Assembly (NCBI RefSeq): GCF_900110535.1
Contig: NZ_FOJA01000001.1
Location: 558,001-622,000 of the forward strand
Reading direction: 5' to 3'
Length of the DNA: 64,000 bases
From: Halobacterium jilantaiense
GTDB taxonomy: Archaea; Halobacteriota; Halobacteria; Halobacteriales; Halobacteriaceae
Made by a program: the position numbers and the translations under genes. Shown one piece after another: positions 17,227-24,956 of the stretch; positions within the stretch are counted from its first letter, which is position 1; the number at the start of each line of letters is the position of its first letter. The notes beneath the pieces were generated by a model that was not told the DNA's origin, did not search any database, and saw only the letters and a list, made by a program, of their open reading frames with translations.

Positions 17227-17256
17227 TCCCGTCACGCCCGTGCAGTGAGGAGCGAC
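17224..17256 (+). repeat. third copy of tRNA-Arg 3' end (att-like)
   Basis: These 33 bp match tRNA-Arg and its immediate downstream flank (17042-17074) at 30 positions. The match runs past the tRNA end into the TGCAG-GAGGAGCGA flank, so it is a true duplication and not merely shared tRNA sequence. Confidence 0.72.
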
Positions 17257-17351
17257 CCCACGTGTGACGTTTCGGAAGTCTCGGCTCCACTCGATCCCTT
17301 ACGCCCGCACGGCGACGAGGAGACGGAAGCGGTGGTTCCGGCCGGGCGCAG

Positions 17352-19148
17352 TCAGGATGCGGTGACGTTGAGGCTGACCGTCCGGACGTGGGCGAAGTCG
17401 ATCGGAGCGCTGTGCTTGTTCAGGGGGACGCCGCCGTCCCCGCCGTAGTCGTCGACCGGGACGGGCCTGACCGAAGCGAGCGCGTGGTCGTAGTGGACCG
17501 GGACGCCGTCGCCGGCAAACTCGATGTCGCCGACGAGCGCGCCGTATATCGGGACGCTCGGGTCGATGTACGCGCCCGCGTCGTCGCCGCCCGGTCCGTA
17601 GATGACGCCGACGAACTCGCCGCCGCCTTCGAGGTACGCGCTGCTGTGTTTCGGAAGGTAGAGCCAGAGCCGGGTCGCGTCGTCGTCGGTGTTCGTGACG
17701 GTCGCACCACCCTGCTGGTCGTAGTCGCCAGTCGCGACCACGTTCACGCGGCCGTCCCCGACGACGCGCACTGTCGTACTGCCGCCGAGCGAGATGTCGC
17801 CGTCCACGACGAGCGTGATTTCGCCGCCGGACGGCTGGAACTCGATGTTGTCGTTGGTCAGCGACAGCGAGTCGAGGTAGTACGTGCCCGCCGTCAGCGT
17901 ACACGTCTCGCCGACGCCGTCCGAACAGGCGAGCTGGTCGCCGGTGATGGCGGTCGTCTCGCTGTTGTCGTTGCCGCCGGCCGCGAGCGAGACCGTGTCG
18001 TCCACGTAGTCTTCGATGTGGCCAGGTGTCTGAGCGTCGACTGCGACCGGCTCCTGGGTCGCGTTCTCGACGTTGCCGCCGGGGTCAGTGAGGCTCCCCT
18101 GGTAGCGGAGCGGGCCGTCGAACGACGACCCCCAGTCGACGGTCGCGTCACCGCCGACCCAGCCGCCGTCCGGACCCGCCTCGACACTGCCGCCGCCGTC
18201 GACGACGAGGTCGCCGCTCACGTGCACCGACCCGTCGAGGGACCCGCCGCTGGTCACGGTGAGGTCGCCACCCGTCCGGAGGTCACCCTGGACGCTCGCG
18301 CCGCCGTTCACCACGACGCCACCGGCCGAAACGACGCGGCCGGCGCTCCCGGAGCCGCTGTACGGCGCGACAGTCGAGTCGTAGCTGTCCGCGGAGAACC
18401 CCTGGGTGAGTTCTAGGCTGCGACTGGGGACGCCCGCGACGATGCCAGCGGTCACGTTGTCGACGACGCGACCCCGACCGAAGGTAGCAGTGACGGTCTC
18501 GTTCCCGGGGTAGAACGGTGTCGCGGGCGTCTCCCGGGCGATGTACTCGCCCCACGCCCGGTAGTACTCGCTGTGAATCGTGACCGTGAGCGCGGTGTCC
18601 TCGACGGGGTTCGACCACGACTCGTTCACGCTCGCTCCCGAGCCGGGAGTCGTGTCGAGCGCGAGCCGGCCGTTCGTCGAGGCGTCGCCGGCGAGGTCGA
18701 CCAGCCGCAGCGTCAGCGTCTCGTCCCAGTACGCCAGCGAGGGTTCGTGGATTCGCGTCATCCGTCCGTTGTCGGCCCGGAAGACCGCACCCGCCTGGTA
18801 CACGACGTGGTCGGTCGCGCCGTCCCCGAAGACGACCGAGCCGAGGCTCTGGTTGACGACCTCGTGGCTGCCGTTTCTGGTGACTCGTATCCAACCGCTG
18901 TCGCTGTCTGTCCGCGCCTGAACGCCGCCGAGGTCGACGGTGGCAGTGCCGTCGCCACCGTCCGTCGCGTCGACGACCGCGTCGTGGAAACTGTCCGCGA
19001 CTAGCTCCGACCGCTCTCGGGATACCTGCTGCTGGGCCTGGTCGAGTGACTGCCCACCCACCACGATAATCGTGGTCACCGCCAGCACCGTCATGCCGAG
19101 GAGGAGCACGACACCGAGCACCTCGGACACCCCCCGGTCGTCGGTCAT
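17352..19148 (-). CDS. pilin-like surface protein with polymer-forming-type domain
   Basis: A 598-residue protein. The N-terminus RGVSEVLGVVLLLGM followed by a hydrophobic helix matches class III (type IV pilin) signal peptides of archaeal pilins, with cleavage expected before the helix. A globular part follows (residues about 40-230, containing YYRAWGEYI). Then comes a Gly/Asp/Val-rich, beta-helix-like segment (about 270-340) with repeated GGDLTV, SGDLVVDGG, GGDATVD units, and a C-terminal domain with WLYLP and GVIYGPGG. The latter two resemble bactofilin- or adhesin-like polymer-forming modules. It is probably a large minor pilin or adhesin of the neighbouring pilus. Confidence 0.8.
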   Translation of the reverse strand: MTDDRGVSEVLGVVLLLGMTVLAVTTIIVVGGQSLDQAQQQVSRERSELVADSFHDAVVDATDGGDGTATVDLGGVQARTDSDSGWIRVTRNGSHEVVNQSLGSVVFGDGATDHVVYQAGAVFRADNGRMTRIHEPSLAYWDETLTLRLVDLAGDASTNGRLALDTTPGSGASVNESWSNPVEDTALTVTIHSEYYRAWGEYIARETPATPFYPGNETVTATFGRGRVVDNVTAGIVAGVPSRSLELTQGFSADSYDSTVAPYSGSGSAGRVVSAGGVVVNGGASVQGDLRTGGDLTVTSGGSLDGSVHVSGDLVVDGGGSVEAGPDGGWVGGDATVDWGSSFDGPLRYQGSLTDPGGNVENATQEPVAVDAQTPGHIEDYVDDTVSLAAGGNDNSETTAITGDQLACSDGVGETCTLTAGTYYLDSLSLTNDNIEFQPSGGEITLVVDGDISLGGSTTVRVVGDGRVNVVATGDYDQQGGATVTNTDDDATRLWLYLPKHSSAYLEGGGEFVGVIYGPGGDDAGAYIDPSVPIYGALVGDIEFAGDGVPVHYDHALASVRPVPVDDYGGDGGVPLNKHSAPIDFAHVRTVSLNVTAS

Positions 19149-19371
19149 GATACGCCCCTAGTTATCAGTGAATAAAAGTACTGCTGTCAGCGGGGGGATA
19201 GCCCTGTGCAGCGTCAGGACGGAGAACGAACCGCAGACAACGAAGCCCGCTGGCGGTTCGGCGCGTGGACCGTGGCGGCTCGCACTGATTCGGACTGGTC
19301 AGTCGGCGTTCCGTCGAGGTGGCGGCTCGTTGCCCATCAGGTTGATGCACCGTGGTCCGCTACGGACGAGC

Positions 19372-20721
19372 ATGACGGGTCGGGGGCGGGGGCAGTCGGA
19401 GACCATCGGACTGGTGTTGCTGCTGGCCATCACCGTTCTGGGGGTCACGTCGGTGGTGGCGTTCGCAGCGCCCGCGCTGGACGGCGCAGAGGAGGCGACG
19501 AACGCGCAGCGCGTCGAGCAGTCGCTCAGCCAGCTGGACAGTCGGACGGCCGTGGTGGCGCTCGGTCGGACCGACAGCCAGTCGGTCTCGCTGTCGGAGT
19601 CCCGCAGCGGGGCGTACGCGGTGAAGCCCGACGCCGGCCGCATCTCGGTACTGCGTCTGGACGAGAACGGCAGCCAGGTCGGCACGGTTCTGAACACGAC
19701 GATGGGCGAGGTGGTGTACGAGCGCGGCGACACCCGGGTGGCGTTCCAGGGCGGCGGCGTCTGGCGCACCTCGGGCCGCGGAGCCGAGATGCTGTCACCG
19801 CCCGAGTTCAACTATCAGGACGCGACGCTGACGCTGCCCGTGATTCGCGTCGGCGGCGAGTCGTCGACGTTCGCGGGCGCGCCGCTGGCTCGCGTGTCGG
19901 GGTCGCCGGTGACGTCGGTGTTCCCCGTGGCGAGTGACTCGAACCGGTCGAATCCGCTGTCCGGCGGCACCGTCGTCGTTCGGGTCGACAGCGACTACTA
20001 CCGGGGCTGGGAGCAGTTCTTCCGGGAGCGTTCGACTGGCAACGTCACCGTGAACGAGACGGCTGGCCGGGTGGAACTCGAACTGATTGCGCGGGGGTCG
20101 GGCGGGACCTACACGCTCGAGGAGACGCCGATCGAACTCCGGGGGCTCGGGGACGACCAACCCATCGAGAACCTCCAGTTCTCACTGTACCCGAACAAGG
20201 CATCGTCGTTCAACGACCTGCACTGGGCGATGGTCGCGGACGACGGCGGCACCGACCGCTTCGAGGTGGAACTCGACGGCGGGAATCCGTGCAAGGGGGA
20301 CAGTCCGACGGTGGCTGCGACCTACGAGAACGGCGGCACCGTCCACGAGTGGGTCAACGACACGGCGTGGACCGAGGGCCGGGACTCCGGGTCGTCGTTC
20401 ACGTACGAGTGCAGCGGAAAGAACGACAAGACGCCCGAACTGCACTTCGACCTGACCGGCGCGACGAATCTCGCCTACCAGGACGGGTCGTCGCCGCTGA
20501 CTAACGACTCCGTGGGGAACATCGTGAACACGTACCTCGCGGAGATGGGGCCGAACGTCGATCTCGAAGTGACGTCGAAGGGGAAAAACGACCCGCCGGG
20601 GAACTCCGCCAGCACGGACCTGGCCGCGTCGACTGTGGACGTCGACTACAACTCCTCGTCGGGCCGCGTGCTGACGTTCCTGCACGTCACCGAGAACTCC
20701 GTGAACGTCACGCTCACCTAG
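19372..20721 (+). CDS. pilin-like surface protein
   Basis: A 449-residue protein with the class III signal RGQSETIGLVLLLAIT and a helix to about residue 30, closely related in its first half to the protein encoded divergently at 17352-19148 (shared GxVVYERGD, WRTSGR/VFRADNGR, YYRGWEQF/YYRAWGEY). The second half, with a Cys pair (NPCKGDS, YECSG), has no match to the beta-helix part of that paralogue. ATG 19372 places the pilin motif near the N-terminus; upstream in-frame codons are unlikely. It ends 4 nt inside the convergent pilin-like gene. Confidence 0.8.
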   Translation: MTGRGRGQSETIGLVLLLAITVLGVTSVVAFAAPALDGAEEATNAQRVEQSLSQLDSRTAVVALGRTDSQSVSLSESRSGAYAVKPDAGRISVLRLDENGSQVGTVLNTTMGEVVYERGDTRVAFQGGGVWRTSGRGAEMLSPPEFNYQDATLTLPVIRVGGESSTFAGAPLARVSGSPVTSVFPVASDSNRSNPLSGGTVVVRVDSDYYRGWEQFFRERSTGNVTVNETAGRVELELIARGSGGTYTLEETPIELRGLGDDQPIENLQFSLYPNKASSFNDLHWAMVADDGGTDRFEVELDGGNPCKGDSPTVAATYENGGTVHEWVNDTAWTEGRDSGSSFTYECSGKNDKTPELHFDLTGATNLAYQDGSSPLTNDSVGNIVNTYLAEMGPNVDLEVTSKGKNDPPGNSASTDLAASTVDVDYNSSSGRVLTFLHVTENSVNVTLT

Positions 20722-21467
20722 ACCGAGACGCCGACGCCGATGGCCTGCACGTACACTTCGTCGCCGGGGAGCGGACAGGACACTCGCCCAGTGAAACCGT
20801 CGTCGGGGCCGTCGCAGTCGACGGCGAGTTCGGCTTCGAGGTAGCGCTCCCAGGCCGCTGCCCTCGGTGTCGTGACGTTCAGGCGCGTGTCCGGGTCGTC
20901 GAACGTCCGGACATCGCGACCGTTGACGACGGTTCGCACGAGGATGCGACGAGCGTTCGTCGCCGACGCGCCGTTGCTGCGCGCGCTCGTGACGACGAAC
21001 GGAACGAACGTGCGGTCGCCGGCCGACACCCGGGGTTCGTTCGCGAGGTAGGCGTCGTCGCCGTGCTGTCGGAGGACAGCGCCGTTCACGTAGACGAGTT
21101 CGGCACCGCCGTCGGTCCGGTAGACCAGCGGCGTGACGTTCGCCGCGTAGTAGTTCGTGCCGCCCGCGGTGACGTTGAACGTCACCGGGTCGCCGAAGTC
21201 GAGTTCCGCCTCCGACAGCAGAATCTCCGTACTGCGTCGCGGCGCGCCCCGGACCGCGAGGTCCTCGACGTTGCCGTCCAGCACGTCGAGGGCCTGCTCG
21301 GCGTTCGTCACCTGCTGGCTGTCGCGGGCGTCTTCGAGCACCTGGAAGCCGCCGACGGAGACGACGGCGACGGCGGAGACGATGAGTCCGAACACGAGCA
21401 CGAACCCGATGACGTCGCTGAGGCCGCGCGCGGTCTCGCCGCGACTGGCAGCCGGCGGGCTACGCAT
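20718..21467 (-). CDS. pilin-like protein of the pilus operon
   Basis: A 249-residue protein with a short basic leader, then RGLSDVIGFVLVFGLIVSAVAVV, a pilin-type N-terminal helix, and an extracytoplasmic domain with two Cys near the end (VDCDGP, VSCPLP) that may form a disulfide. It is the last gene of the operon running down from the ATPase at 27952. Its ATG lies 8 nt inside the preceding gene. It probably makes a minor pilin or pseudopilin of this machine. Confidence 0.78.
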   Translation of the reverse strand: MRSPPAASRGETARGLSDVIGFVLVFGLIVSAVAVVSVGGFQVLEDARDSQQVTNAEQALDVLDGNVEDLAVRGAPRRSTEILLSEAELDFGDPVTFNVTAGGTNYYAANVTPLVYRTDGGAELVYVNGAVLRQHGDDAYLANEPRVSAGDRTFVPFVVTSARSNGASATNARRILVRTVVNGRDVRTFDDPDTRLNVTTPRAAAWERYLEAELAVDCDGPDDGFTGRVSCPLPGDEVYVQAIGVGVSV

Positions 21468-21906
21468 CGGTCACCACCAGCGTGTCGTTACCGGGGTCGT
21501 AGACGACCGCGAGGTCGCCGCCGTCCACGGTCGACGCCTGTACGGGGGTCGTCGTCTCGAACGGCACGACGACCTCGACGTCCGGCTGGTCGGCGCGGAG
21601 GACGATGTTGCCGTTCCCGTTCTCGTTCACGCTGGCCGTGTAGTAGCTGCCGGCGACGCGTGCCGGCACGTCGACCTCGACTCGCACCGCAGTCGGGTCG
21701 TTGGTGCGCGCGAGGCGGTCGGCGGCCGCGAGGTCCGCGGCGAGGCGTTCGCCGACGACGTCCAGTTCCGTGTCGGCGGCGCGGTCGCGCTGGTCCTCGA
21801 CGAGCGTGCCCGCGGACAGCAGCAGGATGGTCACGAGCAGCGTCGCCACCCCGAGGTTGAGGACGTACCCGAGCGCGGTGGAGACGCCGCGGCTCACGTC
21901 CGCCAC
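21460..21906 (-). CDS. pilin-like protein of the pilus operon
   Basis: A 148-residue protein: RGVSTALGYVLNLGVATLLVTILLL gives the pilin-type motif and helix, then EDQRDRAADTELDVVGERLAADL and a beta-rich domain with Asn-rich NENGNGNIV. It resembles uncharacterised haloarchaeal families found only beside PilB/PilC pairs. The start is GTG 21906, overlapping the previous gene by 13 nt; no ATG is better placed. Confidence 0.76.
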   Translation of the reverse strand: MADVSRGVSTALGYVLNLGVATLLVTILLLSAGTLVEDQRDRAADTELDVVGERLAADLAAADRLARTNDPTAVRVEVDVPARVAGSYYTASVNENGNGNIVLRADQPDVEVVVPFETTTPVQASTVDGGDLAVVYDPGNDTLVVTDA

Positions 21907-22475
21907 GCGACCACCTCCACCGTGTAGACGCCGTACACCGCTCCGGGCGTGTCGGGACCGAGGTACGAGGCGTTCTCGACGCTCGGCCCGACCGCCGTGC
22001 CGCGCTCGTTCACGACCTGCTGGTCGTCGTAGACCGTGACGGTCCGGGTCGAGCCGACGGAGTCCGCGCTCGGCGCGCCCGTGTAGACGACGCGGCGCTG
22101 TCGGCGGTCGCCGTCGTCCGTGACGTAGTAGACGTTGACGTTGTACGCGATTGCGCGGTCCCCGCCGAACGTCGCAGCGAGCGCCCGCCCGAACGTCGTG
22201 TTCGGCGGGTCGCCGACGTAGTAGCCGTCCTCGCTGGTGTTCGCGAACTCCCCGCCGGAGGCGTTCCAGTACCGGAGCGTCTCGGAGAGCGAGCCGTCGC
22301 CACGCGAGGTTTCGAGGACGCTCGCCGCGGCGCGCTCGTGCTGGGTCTCGATGTGCTGGCTGGCGGTGCTGGCGGTCAGCGGCGTCACAGCCGTCCCCTG
22401 GAGCGTGAACGCGACGGCCGCGACGACGATGAGGGCCGCGGCGACGCCTTCGAGAGTGTGGGCCTGTGCGCGCAC
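21894..22475 (-). CDS. pilin-like protein of the pilus operon
   Basis: A 193-residue protein starting MRAQAHTLEGVAAALIVVAAVAF. The helix begins within 10 residues, shorter than in the sister proteins, and TLEGV replaces the SExIG motif. The exterior domain has YYVGDPPNTTFGRAL and YNVNVYYVTDDGDR. It belongs to a haloarchaeal family typical of pilus operons (the family I know as DUF7288, number not verified). It lies 1 nt from the end of the next upstream gene. Confidence 0.76.
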   Translation of the reverse strand: MRAQAHTLEGVAAALIVVAAVAFTLQGTAVTPLTASTASQHIETQHERAAASVLETSRGDGSLSETLRYWNASGGEFANTSEDGYYVGDPPNTTFGRALAATFGGDRAIAYNVNVYYVTDDGDRRQRRVVYTGAPSADSVGSTRTVTVYDDQQVVNERGTAVGPSVENASYLGPDTPGAVYGVYTVEVVAWRT

Positions 22476-22476
22476 G

Positions 22477-22932
22477 CTACCACACCCGCACGGTCAGTTC
22501 GAGCCGCCGGTCGTCGGTTGTCACGGTTCGCCACGCGGTCGTCACGTCGGCGTTCGACGGCGTCTCGGGGCCGGCGGCGGCGCGCTCGCCGCCGACGTCG
22601 ACGACTCCGGTCGCGTTCTCGATGGTGACGTTCACGGTCCGGTACTCGGGGACCGCGAGGCGGTCGATTGCGTCCGGGTCGCCGAAGAAGTCGGCGGCGC
22701 GCTCGTCGTCGAGGACGTACTCCTCGCCGGCAACTGAGAGCCGGTCCGTCGCCAGGCCGTCGGCAATGCGGTTCGCCGTCGCCGGGTCGGCCGTCCCCGC
22801 GTCCGCGAACGGCGCGATGATGCCGGGGACGAACGCGAACGCGAACGCCACCGTCACCAGGAAGACGCTGATGCCCACGGTGAAGTCGATCGTGGTCTGC
22901 GCGCGCCGTCCCGGGAGTGTGCTGGCGGTCAT
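22477..22932 (-). CDS. pilin-like protein of the pilus operon
   Basis: About 151 residues: PGRRAQTTIDFTVGISVFLVTVAF is a pilin-type leader and helix (TTIDFTVGI corresponds to the SExIG region). The exterior domain contains GEEYVLDDERAADFFGD and ends with LTVRVW. The start may be ATG 22932 or GTG 22938; the latter overlaps the TadC-like gene by 4 nt, and both give the same mature protein. It resembles a haloarchaeal pilus-operon family (DUF7287 by memory, not verified). Confidence 0.76.
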   Translation of the reverse strand: MTASTLPGRRAQTTIDFTVGISVFLVTVAFAFAFVPGIIAPFADAGTADPATANRIADGLATDRLSVAGEEYVLDDERAADFFGDPDAIDRLAVPEYRTVNVTIENATGVVDVGGERAAAGPETPSNADVTTAWRTVTTDDRRLELTVRVW

Positions 22933-22934
22933 GG

Positions 22935-24956
22935 TCACGCGAACGAGAACACGAGCAGGGCAATGGTCGGCAGCACGACCGCGAACTTCACCCCCGCGAG
23001 CACGCTGGCGTCCCGGATGTAGCCCGCGATGAACCCGGAGACGAGCCCCTGGATGGTGACGGCGTGGAAGAACATCGCGCCGAGCGCGTCCGTGTCGATG
23101 CCGCCGCCGAAGTCCAGTTGGTTCGCGCCGGCCTCCGCGGCCTGACCGCCAGCGCCCGCCGACGTCGAGAGCCCCTCCATCGTGCCGAGGAACTTCACGT
23201 CGAGGATGACCATCACCGCCAGCAGCGTGAGGTATGTCATGACGATGATGACGACCTGCATGCGCGCTCGGGAGCGCCGCTCGCGGTCGATGTCGTCCTG
23301 ATTCTCGCTGGCCTGCGCTGCGGTCGTGAGGACCGCCGTAATCTGGCTGGAGGCCTCCTGAGCTTTCGCGACGAGCTTCACCGTGCGGGCGAGTCGCGGG
23401 ATGTGGTACTTGTTGTTGAACTCGACGAGCGCCTGCCGCAGGCTCGTGCCGTAGTTCACCTTCGCGTACATCACCTCGAACTCCTCACCGAGTTTCCCGG
23501 TGGTGGTGTCGGCGACGGTCTGGACGGACTCCAGCAGCGTCATCCCGGTGTCGTTCGCCGAGGAGAGCTTCCGGAGGTTGTCCGAGAGCTTGTTCGTGAT
23601 GCGGTGCCGGGAGCGCACATTCCACTCGCGGAACACCGCCAGCGGCACGCCGATGGCGTACAGCGGGACGTACGCGTAGAGGAACGTCCCCCAGACGGGC
23701 TGGTCCACCATCCCCTGCCAGCTGGTGGGTGCGACGCCGCCGAAGACGGCCGCCCCCATCACGACGAGCGTGACGGGAACGGTGAACGCGAGCGTGAACA
23801 GCGGCCGGTCGCGGAAGAAGCCGCCCGGGTGCTTGAGCAGCCGCACGGTCTCGTGGGTGCCCTCGCGGCTCCGCACGCGGTCGAAGATGCCGTACTCGCC
23901 GACGAAGCGCTCGACGAGCCCGAGGTCCCGCAGGCCGGGTTCCCGGCTCGTCTCGCCGTCGCCGAGTTCCAGATAGCCGTCGCCCGGCTCGTCCTCCTTG
24001 ACTGTCGCCACCAGCACGAGGAAGCCGACGCCGACCATCGGCGTGAGCACGTAGACGGTGGCGTACAGCAGGAACATCTGGGCCTGCCCGAGCATGCTCA
24101 TGATGACGAGGATGATGATGAGGAGGAGTGGGAACAGCGAGAGCGTCATGTACATCTCGCCGAACAGCTCCAGCGTCTCCAGGGTGAGTTCCTGTTGCTG
24201 TTTCGCGGTTCGCATGTGCTTGTCCTTCTTGTCCGCGAGGAACTCCGTCATGTTCCCGCCGGAGTTGATGATGGAGAGCATGTCCGTCAGGAACTGGCTG
24301 AGTTCGTCGCTCGGCGTCTCCATCGCGCGGTTCCGCACCGCCGTCCGGTAGTCGGTGTCGAAGTACTCGGTCTCCTGGACGATGGCCCGGAACTCCATCG
24401 CGACCTCGCCGTAGGTGTCGTCGGCCTTCGCCATCGCTTCGAGGATTTCGAGCTGGTTCATGCCGCCGATGGAGAGCGCGTACATGAACGAGACGGAGTC
24501 CGCGAGCAGCATGTTGATCTCGCGCTCCCGGCTGTTCGACCGCATGTAGGGGACCGCGACGAGGCCGCCGAACCCGAGCGTGAACCCCAGAAGTCCGAAG
24601 ACGAGGCCGGTGGCGACGACGAGGGCGGGAATCTTCAGCGCCGAGACGACCGCCAGCAGCGTCTCGTTCGGGACGGGGACGCCGATGAGCGTCTCCGTCG
24701 GAACGAATCCGAGGTAGAACAGGACGTAGCCGAGGCCCAGGCCGAGCAGCCAGAGCACGCCACCGAGCAGCACGCCGACGCCGAGTGCCCGGGAGACGAA
24801 CAGCTCCACGGGGTCGTCCATCCGGGCTTCGGCGAGCTTCGTCTCGATGTCGCCGACGAAGTCGCTGCGGTCGCTGAACGCCCACTGGTACAGCGGGTAG
24901 AAGGCGTCGGCGAGCGCGTCCGCGCCCTGCCCGAAGCTGCGGGACCCGGTGCTCAT
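22935..24956 (-). CDS. pilC: type IV pilus membrane platform protein (TadC/PilC-like)
   Basis: A 673-residue integral membrane protein with two T2SSF modules (around residues 155-255, with FMYALSIGGMNQLEILEAMA, and around 465-570, with LSSANDTGMTLLESV), each followed by hydrophobic helices, and a membrane-rich C-terminus. It is the partner of the ATPase encoded immediately upstream, whose stop it overlaps by 4 nt (ATGA), so the two are coupled. It anchors the motor and pulls the pilin-like proteins from the membrane. Confidence 0.9.
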   Translation of the reverse strand: MSTGSRSFGQGADALADAFYPLYQWAFSDRSDFVGDIETKLAEARMDDPVELFVSRALGVGVLLGGVLWLLGLGLGYVLFYLGFVPTETLIGVPVPNETLLAVVSALKIPALVVATGLVFGLLGFTLGFGGLVAVPYMRSNSREREINMLLADSVSFMYALSIGGMNQLEILEAMAKADDTYGEVAMEFRAIVQETEYFDTDYRTAVRNRAMETPSDELSQFLTDMLSIINSGGNMTEFLADKKDKHMRTAKQQQELTLETLELFGEMYMTLSLFPLLLIIILVIMSMLGQAQMFLLYATVYVLTPMVGVGFLVLVATVKEDEPGDGYLELGDGETSREPGLRDLGLVERFVGEYGIFDRVRSREGTHETVRLLKHPGGFFRDRPLFTLAFTVPVTLVVMGAAVFGGVAPTSWQGMVDQPVWGTFLYAYVPLYAIGVPLAVFREWNVRSRHRITNKLSDNLRKLSSANDTGMTLLESVQTVADTTTGKLGEEFEVMYAKVNYGTSLRQALVEFNNKYHIPRLARTVKLVAKAQEASSQITAVLTTAAQASENQDDIDRERRSRARMQVVIIVMTYLTLLAVMVILDVKFLGTMEGLSTSAGAGGQAAEAGANQLDFGGGIDTDALGAMFFHAVTIQGLVSGFIAGYIRDASVLAGVKFAVVLPTIALLVFSFA

